In this document: piece by piece, positions 6,943 to 15,299 of the stretch
How positions within the stretch are numbered: the stretch's first letter is position 1
Layout: the number at the start of each line of letters is the position of its first letter
Assembly (NCBI GenBank): GCA_028280205.1
Contig: JANQME010000212.1
Location: 1 to 23,836 of the forward strand
Direction of reading: 5' to 3'
Source of the DNA: Longimicrobiales bacterium
GTDB taxonomy: Bacteria; Gemmatimonadota; Gemmatimonadetes; Longimicrobiales; Gaopeijiaceae
DNA: 23,836 bases
Made by a program: the position numbers and the translations under genes
The notes under the pieces: model-generated
The model's input: only the letters and a program-made list of their open reading frames with translations
Told to the model about the DNA's origin: nothing
Database searches by the model: none

Positions 6943-8431
6943 ATGACACGCCCGGAGTCGAGAGCCTTCTTCGCCGCCGTCCTCGTGGTCTTCTCGATCC
7001 TCGCGGCCGGATGTGGCTCCGCGGAGCCGGTCGCCGATGCCGTGTTCCTCGACGGACAGGTCGTGACGCTCGGGCCCGTCCGGGACCGTCGAGGCGGTGC
7101 GCGCTGCGACTACTTCGGAGGGGGAGGTGATCATCACCAACAGCGACTGGCATGAGGGTCAGCTGGCCGAACAGCGCCTCCCGTACCGGGACGAGCTGGA
7201 CGAAGCCGCCCCCGACCATCCGCTGGTCGTCGTCCGCGGCGGACACGAGTACATCCTCAACAGCGCGGCGCTCGCACGCTGGGGGATCGACGAGCGCATG
7301 CCGGACGTCGCGGGCGGGCGCATCGGGCGCTACGCGGACGGAAGGCTCAACGGCGAGCTGGTCGACCGGGCGAAGGAGCTGGTCACGCTCCCGCCCCGGC
7401 CGAGCCCCGAACGTTCCGAGGCCAGCGATGCGCTGGTGAAGCAGTACCGCGCCCTCGCCGCACGCGGGCTCACGAGCGTGCGGCATCCCGGCGGGTCGCT
7501 CGAGCAGCTGGAGACCCTCTACGCCCTGGAGGCCGAGGGCCGGCTCCCGATTCGCGTCGAGTTCCTTCTGCGTGCGCCGCGGTCGGGCTCGTCGGAGGCG
7601 CTGGGCGAGGCACTTCGGAGCTGGCCGGACGCCCCCACGCCCGCTGATCTCGCGCAGCCGCGAAGCGTCCGCCTCGTGGGCGTGAAGCTCGGCGTGGACG
7701 GGGGCTACGAGGGCGGCCTGATGAGGGAGCCGTACGAAGAGCCGTGGGGCGAGGGTGGGACCTTCCTCGGGCTCCAGACGATGGAGCGGGAGCAGCTCTT
7801 CGCGTCGGTGCGCATGCTGCGCGACGAAGGCTGGCAGGTCGCGACGCACGCGGTGGGGGACGCGGCGATCGACCTCGTGCTGGACGCCTACGAGGCCGCG
7901 GACGAGGCTGCGCCGATCGGGGAGGAACGGTGGGTGATCGAGCACGGCTTCATCGCCCGCGACGATCACTTTCCGCGGATGCGCGCGCTCGGCATCGCGG
8001 TCTCCGCCCAGGATCACCTCTACATCGCAGCCCCGAGCCTGGTCGCGTACTGGGGTGCCGCAAGAGCCGGCTGGACGACGCCCCTGCGGGCGTATCTCGA
8101 TGAGGGGATTTCCGTCTCGCTCGGGACCGACTCGCCTGTCGTTCCGTACGACCCGTGGTGGGTGCTCCACCACTTCACCACGCGAGGGACGATCAGCGCG
8201 GGCGTGCTCGACGAAACGCAGGCGGTGAGTCGCGAGGAGGCGCTAAGCGCAATGACCGAAGGGTACGCGTGGCTCGTGTGGGACGAGGATGATCGTGGCA
8301 CTCTGGAGCCCGGGATGCTCGCCGATCTCGTCGTGACTGCCGAGCCCTACCTCGACTGCCCCGACCCGTGCCTGGAGACGATGGAGGTCGACCTCACGAT
8401 GGTCGGCGGCCGGGTGGTGTGGGAGCGCTGA
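6943..8431 (+). pseudogene. YtcJ-type amidohydrolase lipoprotein, broken by an internal deletion and frameshift
   Basis: An ATG at 6943 opens a frame with a lipoprotein signal (LVVFSILAAGC, then GSAEP) and the first strand of the amidohydrolase-3 family (VADAVFLDGQVVTL). After about 7075 the similarity jumps, one base out of frame, to TVEAVRAATTSEGEVIITNS, which corresponds to a region well inside the family. The first frame ends at 7155 and the second, blocked upstream by a TGA at 7064-7066, runs to 8431. The missing part normally carries the PGFIDxHxH metal-binding segment. Later elements are intact: VKLGVDGG, THAVGDAAID, WVIEHGF, LGTDSPVVPYDPWW and the GxLxPGxxADLVV end. Intact homologues hydrolyse amide or ester bonds with a metal centre; without HxH this copy should be inactive. 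A 445-codon second ORF from GTG 7097 might still be annotated as a gene. Confidence 0.75.
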
Positions 8432-8450
8432 GGGAGGACCGCGTGGCGAG

Positions 8451-9683
8451 TCAGCCCGTGGGTGGCTGAACGATCAGCCCCGCGAAGAGCACCGTACCCG
8501 ACAGGCGCTCGCGTATCGCCAGGAAGAACGGCCGGTCGGCGCGGAACTCGGGCGGGCCGCACGCGCACTCGATCGAGCCCTCCACCGCGGTGATCGCTGC
8601 GGCTTCGGTCCCGATCTCGTCGACCCTGACGAACGTCTTCTGACGAACGTCGCTGATGAAGAGACGGGGGTCCGGGCTCAGTCCGATCAGCGCTCCGGGG
8701 CGGAACGCGTCGACCATGCCCAGCGCCTGGAGGTCGTCGTTGAGGCTCCGTTTCCACTCGATCTCGAAGCGCGGCAGGTGGAGGGTCCGGTTGCCCGCAC
8801 CCCAGGGGGCGGACGGATCCAGGAGCTCGTCCATCGCTTCGAGCGCATCCGAGAGGGCGTAGCCTTCACGGGGCAGCGCCACCACCATGGTCCAGGCGCC
8901 TCCGCCGTACGGCAGCTCGACGGCCTCCCATCGTTCGGACGCGAACGCCCCGATCGAGTCTTCCTTCGTCATGAAACGCACCGTCCCGGTGCCGGTGGCG
9001 CCGTGGAAGGGTCCGTCGTACGAGTCGTTCGGGTCGAACGAGGTCTTCCAGCTCGCGTTGAAGTAGACGGCATTCAGGAGGTACAGCACCACGTCGGGAG
9101 GGATCGGCGACTCCACGATCCCGTCGATCCGGTCCCGTGTTCGCTGGCGGACCCAGCGGTTGATCGTCTCAGGGGCCGAAGGGTCGCCGAAGTCCAGCCC
9201 CGTCGCCGGTGCGTCGAAGTACTCCTGGATCGTTGTCAGGAATGCCGGCTCGACCGGGAAGTCGCTCGCGTGGAAGAAGGCGTTCGCGACGCTGATTTCG
9301 ACCAGCGGGTCCAGGCCGCCGAGGAGCGCCAGGAGATCGCGGTACGATGCGTTGATGTCGGAGAGAGCGAGGTCTCCGAAGCCGAGCATCTCGCGCATTT
9401 GCGCCTGCGCTTCACCGGTCGCCCCGTTCATCGTCATCCCGAGCGCCATCGACGCGGAGAGCGGAGAGAGGAAAACCGTCGAATCGGGAGCGGCCGTGTG
9501 CACCCGGGAAAGGAGGTCGAAGGCGAAGGCGTTGCCCGCCTGGACGATCTCCGCTTCGGCGACCGTCAACGCACGCGGAAGCTCGGTGATGGGCTGTGCA
9601 GGACCGGTCGGGTCGTTCCCGCAGCCCGTGGCGGTGGTCAGCAGCGCGGCTGCCATCAAGCCCTTCGTCCGGATCGATCTCAT
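8451..9683 (-). CDS. Serpin-family protease inhibitor, predicted lipoprotein
   Basis: 410 residues. Serpins trap proteases as a covalent complex after cleavage of an exposed reactive loop. The family core is clear: FLSPLSASMALGMTMNGATG (71-90), LLNAVYFNASWKTSFD (202-217), VELPYGGG (255-262), LPRFEIEW (303-310) and the C-terminal DRPFFLAIRE (383-392). The hinge GTEAAAIT (358-365) has the small residues of an inhibitory serpin, not the bulky ones of non-inhibitory members. By spacing from the hinge, the scissile region falls near Glu372-Cys373 in SIECACG. The N-terminus (MRSIRTKGLMAAALLTTATGC) looks like a lipoprotein signal with Cys21, so it is probably anchored outside the cytoplasmic membrane, though the lipobox has Ala at -3. 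ATG at 9683 is chosen for GGGGAGGG six bases upstream; the longer frame lacks such support. It converges with the broken amidohydrolase and diverges from the S9 peptidase. Confidence 0.93.
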   Translation of the reverse strand: MRSIRTKGLMAAALLTTATGCGNDPTGPAQPITELPRALTVAEAEIVQAGNAFAFDLLSRVHTAAPDSTVFLSPLSASMALGMTMNGATGEAQAQMREMLGFGDLALSDINASYRDLLALLGGLDPLVEISVANAFFHASDFPVEPAFLTTIQEYFDAPATGLDFGDPSAPETINRWVRQRTRDRIDGIVESPIPPDVVLYLLNAVYFNASWKTSFDPNDSYDGPFHGATGTGTVRFMTKEDSIGAFASERWEAVELPYGGGAWTMVVALPREGYALSDALEAMDELLDPSAPWGAGNRTLHLPRFEIEWKRSLNDDLQALGMVDAFRPGALIGLSPDPRLFISDVRQKTFVRVDEIGTEAAAITAVEGSIECACGPPEFRADRPFFLAIRERLSGTVLFAGLIVQPPTG

Positions 9684-9752
9684 TGCGGCCCTCCCCGGGG
9701 ATCGCCTGAGCGAGACCCGTTCCGCACGGTCCCGCCCGACCTCTGTTCGACG

Positions 9753-9764
9753 TCTGACGTCAGA
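9753..9764. promoter_or_regulatory. 12-bp perfect palindrome in the serpin/S9 peptidase divergent region
   Basis: TCTGACGTCAGA is a perfect 12-bp palindrome centred at 9758/9759, about 70 bases upstream of the serpin ATG and about 125 upstream of the peptidase ATG. On the - strand it overlaps TATCTG, which resembles a -10 element, so a dimeric regulator bound here could control the serpin. This is a position-based inference; the cognate protein is unknown. Confidence 0.4.
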
Positions 9765-9889
9765 TACGAGGGATCGGCCGGAGCGTTGCCGCTCGCCACT
9801 CTGCTCGCGGGACCGCGGCCCCCTCACGTAGCTTGTTTGCCCGATCCGCTCGGAGCGGGAATCGATCGACTTGCCGCACAAGGAGCCCG

Positions 9890-11962
9890 ATGATGACACG
9901 CGCCCGTTTCCCCCGAGTCGCAGGATGCGCACTGCTCGCGGGCTCACTCACGGTCGGCCTCGCGCCCGAGGCCGTGACCGCTCAGTCCGCCGAGATGCGC
10001 ACCATCGACCTCGAGATGTACCTCGACCTCGAGAGCGTCTCGAATCCGCAGATCTCCCCCGACGGTCGCCACGTCGTGTACACCCGAGGGTGGATCGACA
10101 AGATGAACGACTCGCGCGAGTCGTCGATCTGGATCATGAACGCGGACGGCTCGAGGAACCGCTTCCTCGTGGACGGCTCGGGCCCCGTGTGGTCGCCGGA
10201 CGGCACACGCATCGCGTACACGGCGGCGGGTGAGCCCGAAGGCTCTCAGATCTTCGTGCGCTGGATGGACGACGAGGGCGCAACCAGCCAGATCACGCGA
10301 CTCGAGTCGAGCCCGGGTGGTATCCGCTGGTCCCCGGACGGCGAGCACCTCTCCTTCACGATGAACGTGGACGAGGAGCCCGCCTTCAGCGTGAGCCCGC
10401 CCGGCCGCCCGGATGGGGCCGACTGGGTCGACGCCCCGCGCGTCGTCACCCGAGCGGACTATCGACAGGACCGGGTCGGCTTCGTGGACGGCGCCTGGCG
10501 CCACGTCTTCGTGGTGCCGGCCGAGGGAGGGACGGCCCGGCAGCTCACGGACGGCGACTGGAACCACTCCACGGGCGAGTGGACCGCGGATGGCGAGGAG
10601 CTCGTCTTCTCCTCGTTGCGCACGGGGGATGCCGAGCTGTCGTGGCGGGAGTCGGAGGTGTACGCGGTCGACGTCGCGACCGGCGCCATCCGTCAGCTCA
10701 CGACCCGCCGGGGGCAGGACTCCTCGCCGCTTCCGTCGCCGGTGGGCGACCGGATCGCGTATCGTGGCACCGACTTCCACACCGACACCTACCGGAACTC
10801 CGGGGTCTGGCTGATGGAGCGCGACGGGTCGAACCCGCGGCTCATCTCCGACGGCTTCGACCGTCAGATCAACTCCATGCAGTGGGCGCACGATGGGAGC
10901 GGACTCTACCTCACCGTGAGCTCCGAAGGCGATCGGAACCTGCACTTCGTCTCCGTCGACGGGGGTGTCGAGCCGCTCTCGACGGGTGACCACATGTTCG
11001 CTCTGTCTTCGTTCACGGCGGACGGACAGGCGGTCGGGACTTATACGGCCCCGAACGTGCCGTCGGACATCGTCGCGTTCGACCTCGACGACGCGGACCG
11101 CCGCACGCAGCTCACCCGCGTCAACGAGGACGTGCTGGGGGGCGTGACCTTCGGCGAGGTCGAGGAGATCTGGTACGAGTCGGTCGACGGCTTCCGGATC
11201 CAGGGCTGGATCGTCCACCCGCCGGACTTCGATCCGAACCGGACGTACCCGCTCATGCTCTCGATCCACGGGGGGCCACACGGGATGTACAACGTCGGCT
11301 TCAACTTCGGCTGGCAGGAGCACGCGGCGAACGGGTATGTGATCCTGTACACGAACCCGCGGGGCAGCTCGGGCTACGGGAGCGCCTTCGGCAACGCGAT
11401 CAAGAACGCCTACCCCGGCAAGGACTTCGACGACCTCATGGCCGGCGTCGACCTGGTCGTCGACCGGGGCTATATCGACGAGCAGAACATGTTCGTCTAC
11501 GGCTGCTCGGGCGGCGGCGTGCTCACGTCGTGGGTGGTCGGCCACACCGACCGCTTCGCGGCCGCGTCGGCCAACTGCCCCGTGACAAACTGGCTCTCGT
11601 TCGTCGGGACGACCGACGGGATCGGTTGGTACCGGAACTTCGAGAACTTCCCGTGGGACGACCCGAGCGAGCACCTGCGCCGCTCGCCGCTCATGTACGT
11701 GGGCAACGTGACGACGCCCACCATGCTCATGACCGGCGTCAACGACCTCCGGACGCCGATGCCCCAGACCGAGGAGTACTACGCCGCGCTCAAGGTGCTC
11801 GGGGTGCCGACGGCGATGATCCGCTTCAACAACGAGTGGCACGGGACGTCGCGCACGCCGTCGAACTTCCTGCGCTCCCAGCTCTTCCTGCGGAAGTGGT
11901 TCGAGATGCACTCCAGCGGTCGGCCGATGACCGAGGATCGGCCGATGTCCGGAGACGGCTGA
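9890..11962 (+). CDS. Exported S9-family (prolyl oligopeptidase / acylaminoacyl peptidase-like) serine peptidase
   Basis: 690 residues. A signal peptide (basic MMTRARFPR, hydrophobic GCALLAGSLTVGLA, cleavage near AVTA-QS at residue 31) directs it to the periplasm or outside. A seven-bladed-propeller-like N-terminal region, about 40-410, carries repeated WD40-like strands such as ISPDGRHVVYTR, WSPDGTRIAYT and WSPDGEHLSFT. The C-terminal alpha/beta-hydrolase domain holds HGGPHG near the oxyanion site, the nucleophile Ser540 in GCSGGG, Asp619 in GVNDLRTPM and His651 in NEWHGTS, so the triad is complete. Such enzymes cleave short peptides, often in peptide scavenging. AAGGAG at 9880-9885 supports ATG 9890 (or the adjacent ATG 9893); the frame continues upstream to 9833 but without support. 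It is transcribed away from the serpin and ends before a strong hairpin. Confidence 0.95.
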   Translation: MMTRARFPRVAGCALLAGSLTVGLAPEAVTAQSAEMRTIDLEMYLDLESVSNPQISPDGRHVVYTRGWIDKMNDSRESSIWIMNADGSRNRFLVDGSGPVWSPDGTRIAYTAAGEPEGSQIFVRWMDDEGATSQITRLESSPGGIRWSPDGEHLSFTMNVDEEPAFSVSPPGRPDGADWVDAPRVVTRADYRQDRVGFVDGAWRHVFVVPAEGGTARQLTDGDWNHSTGEWTADGEELVFSSLRTGDAELSWRESEVYAVDVATGAIRQLTTRRGQDSSPLPSPVGDRIAYRGTDFHTDTYRNSGVWLMERDGSNPRLISDGFDRQINSMQWAHDGSGLYLTVSSEGDRNLHFVSVDGGVEPLSTGDHMFALSSFTADGQAVGTYTAPNVPSDIVAFDLDDADRRTQLTRVNEDVLGGVTFGEVEEIWYESVDGFRIQGWIVHPPDFDPNRTYPLMLSIHGGPHGMYNVGFNFGWQEHAANGYVILYTNPRGSSGYGSAFGNAIKNAYPGKDFDDLMAGVDLVVDRGYIDEQNMFVYGCSGGGVLTSWVVGHTDRFAAASANCPVTNWLSFVGTTDGIGWYRNFENFPWDDPSEHLRRSPLMYVGNVTTPTMLMTGVNDLRTPMPQTEEYYAALKVLGVPTAMIRFNNEWHGTSRTPSNFLRSQLFLRKWFEMHSSGRPMTEDRPMSGDG

Positions 11963-11972
11963 GCCCGCGGTC

Positions 11973-12009
11973 GGGCTCCCGCGGTCCGTTCGGATGTCCG
12001 CGGGAGCCC
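11973..12009. terminator. Strong bidirectional hairpin between convergent genes
   Basis: GGGCTCCCGCGG (11973-11984) and CCGCGGGAGCCC (11998-12009) make a perfect 12-bp stem with a 13-base loop. It lies in the 72-base gap between the S9 peptidase stop (11962) and the permease stop (12035) and can fold from either strand. No T tract follows, so it would be a GC-hairpin-type terminator or 3'-end stabiliser. Confidence 0.65.
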
Positions 12010-12034
12010 CGGTGCAGGAGGTTCCCGGCAGCGC

Positions 12035-14812
12035 CTACTCCGACTTGAGCGCCCTGATCGGATCCACCCGGGCCGCACGCCGGGCCGGGAGGTAGACGGC
12101 CAGCGCCGCCACCCCGAGCAGCGTGAGCGGAACGACAGTGAAGGCGATCGGGTCGATGGGACTCGCGTTGTAGAGCAGCCCGCGCACCAGCCGTGCCGCA
12201 CCGAAGGCGCCAACGAGCCCGAGCACGGTGCCGAGGACGGCGAGCCGGAGACCCTCGCCGAGGATGAGCTGGACGACCTCCGCGCGGTTCGCACCCAGCG
12301 CCACGCGGATGCCGAGCTCGCGCGTCCGCTGAGACACGGAGTACGCCATCACGCCGTAGATCCCGACCGCGGCGAGCGTGAGCCCGAGCAGCCCGAAGAT
12401 GCCCAGCACGGAGCCACCCAGCCGAGCGGGGAGGAGCACGATGCCCATGTGGTCTTCCATGGTGCGCACGTCGTAGACCGGCAGCTCCGGGTCGATCTCG
12501 CGCACCAGCTCGCGGACTCGCTGGAGCACCACCCGGGGGTCGCCTTCGGAGCGGGCCACGAGCGCCTGGTTCGAGCGGTAGAGCATGCGCACGGGGAAGT
12601 ACATGAACTCCTCGGGGTCCTCGCCCAGGCTGTTGTACTTCCCGGTCTCGACGACGCCGACGACCTCCCATTCCTCGCCCGCCGTGACCACCGTCCTGCC
12701 GACGGCGGGCTCGCCCGGCCAGAAGCGCTCGACGAAGCGCTCGTTCACGATCATCACGGGCGCCTGCCCTTCATCGTCCTGACGGGTGAAGGTGCGCCCC
12801 TCCAACAGCTCGATGCCCATCGCCTCGAAGTAGCCCTCGCTCACCTGCGTGTAGAAAAGGCTGCTCCGCTCGTTCTCGGCGAACTCGTACCCGGGGATCC
12901 GGACCGACCGGTCGGTCGACCCCAGCCCCAGAGGCGCGTTCGTGACGAGCCCCACGGCGGAGACCTCCGGCAGGGCCGTGACGTCCTCGAGCATGCGATC
13001 CCAGAACGCGCGGCTGCGCTCCTCCGGATACCCCTGCAGGCCGGGATCCACGGACGCCATGGCCAGATGGGCCGGGCGCTCGAAGCCCGGGTCGATGCGG
13101 GTGGCGGCTTGCAGGCTGCGGAGGAAGAGGCCGGAGCTGATCAGGAGGAGGAGGGAGAGCGCCATCTGTGCCACCACGAGCGCCGAGCTCGCGCGCGACC
13201 GACCCACCTTGTTGCTCGACTCCCCCTTGATCGCGGACACCGTGTCCGAGTTCGCCGACTGAAGCGCCGGCGCCATCCCGAAGATCAGCCCGGCGCAGAG
13301 TGAGACGGCGGCCGTGAACCAGAGCACGGCCGAGTCGGTGTCGAGGTTGAATTCCCAGGGCCCGTCGATGGGGGGCCGGGACACCGAGAGCGCGCTTGTC
13401 GCAGAATGGGCGAGCGCGAGCCCGGCCGCTCCCGCCACCGCGCTGAACAGGAGGCTCTCGGTCAGGAGCTGCCGGACGATCCGGCTCCGGCTCGCTCCGA
13501 TGCTCAGGCGGATCCCCATCTCACGCGTTCGGTCGCGGGCCCGTGCGAGGAAGAGGTTGGCGACGTTCACGCACGCGATGAGCAGCAGGAGCGCCACCAC
13601 GACCATCATCACGGCGCTCATCTGCCTCTGGGCGTCGCCGAACGTGGGGTGGATCCCGGCGTCGCGCTGTCGTACGAGCGTGTGGCCGAGCTGATTCTCG
13701 TAGTAGCGCGGATACTCCTCGCGGAGCTGCCCCAGCACGACGTCGAGCCGCTCGGCCGCCCGCTGGAGGGTGGCGTCGTCGTGCAGGCGGACCACCGCGT
13801 TCATGCTGTTGCTGCCCCGCGCGGAGAGGCGGTCGAAGGCCGGCGTGAGCACGTTGGCCATCATGATCGGCACGTAGAGCGGCGGCGAGGCGAAGTTCAC
13901 GGGGCCTCGGAACTCCTCGGGCGCCACCCCGACGACCTCGAACGGGTGTCCGTTGAGCGTGATCGTACGGCCGATGACCCCGGGGTCGCCTCCGAAGCGG
14001 GAGTGCCAGAAGCCGTGGCCGAGGACGACCACCGCGTGGGCGCCCGGATCCCGATCCTCGACCCCGGGGAGAAAAGCGCGACCGAGCGCGGGCTCGGAGC
14101 CGAAGGTCTGGAAGAAGTTGGCCGAGACGACCATCGCCATGGTGCGCTCGCTGCGTCCGTCCGAAGCGACCGAGACCGGCTCGAAGTACCACGCCGAGAC
14201 GTTCTCGAAGACGTCCCCAGTACGGTCCCTGAGGTCCTGGTAGTGGGGCACGGAGACGGAGCCGAACTCGATGTCCGGCCAGGCGCGGTAGACGAGGACG
14301 AGCTCGTCCGGATCCTCGGTTCCCGGGAGCGGGCTCAGGAGCAGGCCGTAGACTGTCGAAAAAGTGGCGGCGTTCAGCCCGATGCCGAGCGCGAGCGTCG
14401 TCACGGCGGCCACGGTGAAGACCGGGTTCTTCCACAGCATGCGAGCGCTGAAGCGCAGGTCGCGCAGCAGGTCGTTCATGATTCCCCCCACCCCTGTTCG
14501 TCGATGTCCGGATTCGTGCGTGATCGGGACCGAGGTCACGAAGTCCCGAAGGAGAAAGAGCACCAGTCGGGCGCCGCCGAGCATCCCGGTGAAGCGCGCC
14601 TCGCTGCGGCGATCGTCGAACGCCTGCAGGAGGTCGGTTGCGTACCGCTCGCGGAAGGCGCGCGGATAGAGGCCGAGCATCCGGCGGTACGCGGCGCGCA
14701 CACGGTCCGGGGTCGGGCCGCCGTCCCCGCCCTCCTGGCCGTCCAGGCCGGGTCCGCGGCCGCGGCCGGGAAGGCGACCCTGGTCCGGGCCGCGCTCCGG
14801 GCGAGCGCTCAC
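12035..14812 (-). CDS. ADOP-type MacB/FtsX ABC transporter permease
   Basis: 925 residues. This is the duplicated orphan permease layout: an N-terminal permease-prefix segment (about 36-95, YRRMLGLYPRAFRERYATD), then two copies of a MacB-like periplasmic core plus FtsX permease. First copy: helix 129-158 after DLLRDLRFSARMLWKNP, periplasmic core to about 395, three helices at about 398-422, 452-470 and 496-514. Second copy: helix about 544-565, core to about 795, helices about 802-826, 855-872 and 886-910, ending in RRAARVDPIRAL. The GxRxSxGAxR / GIRVALGANR coupling-helix motifs appear twice (433-443 and 834-843). MacB relatives work with an ATPase in mechanotransmission or export, but none is encoded here, as is usual for this family. 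GTG at 14812 overlaps the PadR stop in GTGA, so the two are translated together. Substrate unknown. Confidence 0.93.
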   Translation of the reverse strand: MSARPERGPDQGRLPGRGRGPGLDGQEGGDGGPTPDRVRAAYRRMLGLYPRAFRERYATDLLQAFDDRRSEARFTGMLGGARLVLFLLRDFVTSVPITHESGHRRTGVGGIMNDLLRDLRFSARMLWKNPVFTVAAVTTLALGIGLNAATFSTVYGLLLSPLPGTEDPDELVLVYRAWPDIEFGSVSVPHYQDLRDRTGDVFENVSAWYFEPVSVASDGRSERTMAMVVSANFFQTFGSEPALGRAFLPGVEDRDPGAHAVVVLGHGFWHSRFGGDPGVIGRTITLNGHPFEVVGVAPEEFRGPVNFASPPLYVPIMMANVLTPAFDRLSARGSNSMNAVVRLHDDATLQRAAERLDVVLGQLREEYPRYYENQLGHTLVRQRDAGIHPTFGDAQRQMSAVMMVVVALLLLIACVNVANLFLARARDRTREMGIRLSIGASRSRIVRQLLTESLLFSAVAGAAGLALAHSATSALSVSRPPIDGPWEFNLDTDSAVLWFTAAVSLCAGLIFGMAPALQSANSDTVSAIKGESSNKVGRSRASSALVVAQMALSLLLLISSGLFLRSLQAATRIDPGFERPAHLAMASVDPGLQGYPEERSRAFWDRMLEDVTALPEVSAVGLVTNAPLGLGSTDRSVRIPGYEFAENERSSLFYTQVSEGYFEAMGIELLEGRTFTRQDDEGQAPVMIVNERFVERFWPGEPAVGRTVVTAGEEWEVVGVVETGKYNSLGEDPEEFMYFPVRMLYRSNQALVARSEGDPRVVLQRVRELVREIDPELPVYDVRTMEDHMGIVLLPARLGGSVLGIFGLLGLTLAAVGIYGVMAYSVSQRTRELGIRVALGANRAEVVQLILGEGLRLAVLGTVLGLVGAFGAARLVRGLLYNASPIDPIAFTVVPLTLLGVAALAVYLPARRAARVDPIRALKSE

Positions 14813-15156
14813 GTTCCCAGGCGCTCCCGGGCCACCCGGACCGTGCGCAGAAGCCGCTCGGACTCGGCGCGCAGCGCGGCGCTGCCCAGCGGCGTCATCC
14901 GGTAGTAGCGTCGCCGGCTCGCGTGCAGCCCGTCATCGCCCGGGTTCTCGGACTCCTCGATGAGCTCGGCGGCGACCATCCGCTGCAGCGACCCGTAGAG
15001 CGTGCCCGGGCCGAGGACGATCCGGCCGTCGGTCAGCTCTTCGACCTCCTGCGCGATCGCGTAGCCGTGCCGGGGCCCGTCGGCCATCGCGACCAGCATG
15101 TGGTATGTGGTGGGGCTGAGCGGAAGAACAGCGTCCAGTTCACCGGGTGCGGACAT
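14809..15156 (-). CDS. PadR-family transcriptional regulator
   Basis: 115 residues from the ATG at 15156. A winged helix-turn-helix is seen in SPTTYHMLVAMADGPRHGYAIAQEV (DGPRHGYAI is the PadR signature), GPGTLYGSLQRMVAAELIEE (recognition helix, GTLYxxLxRM), and the wing RRRYYRMTPLG, followed by a short C-terminal helix for dimerisation (AALRAESERLL). This is the compact PadR-s2 type that regularly accompanies ADOP permeases. GGAG at 15170-15167 stands 10 bases before ATG 15156; a second in-frame ATG at 15183 adds nine residues (HRTRSTLD) but has no ribosome-binding site. Its TGA overlaps the permease GTG. It most likely represses its own operon through the AT-rich site just upstream, releasing on an unknown ligand. 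Confidence 0.92.
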   Translation of the reverse strand: MSAPGELDAVLPLSPTTYHMLVAMADGPRHGYAIAQEVEELTDGRIVLGPGTLYGSLQRMVAAELIEESENPGDDGLHASRRRYYRMTPLGSAALRAESERLLRTVRVARERLGT

Positions 15157-15189
15157 GTCGAGCGTGCTCCGGGTTCGATGCATCGGTAG

Positions 15190-15220
15190 GCGATATATAT
15201 CACACTCCGATGTATACCGT
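15190..15220 (-). promoter_or_regulatory. AT-rich promoter and probable PadR operator
   Basis: A sharp AT island in GC-rich DNA. GATATATATC (15192-15201) is a perfect 10-bp palindrome, and the related GATGTATAC (15209-15217) follows 17 bases later. Read on the - strand, TAGACG then 17 bases then ATATAT gives a plausible -35/-10 pair whose start would fall about 30 bases before ATG 15156. Overlap of palindrome and -10 is the usual arrangement for PadR autorepression; binding itself is inferred. Confidence 0.5.
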
Positions 15221-15299
15221 CTACGGATGCACGTGGGCGGGAGTTTCGGGGCCGGCCATTGGACGGGCACCTGAGGCGGCCGGACGCATACAATGATCC

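Noticed and set aside
9684..9947. N-terminal extension of the serpin frame to 9947
   Set aside because: It is Arg/Ser-rich, would bury the lipoprotein signal, and overlaps the S9 peptidase start; GGGGAGGG precedes ATG 9683.
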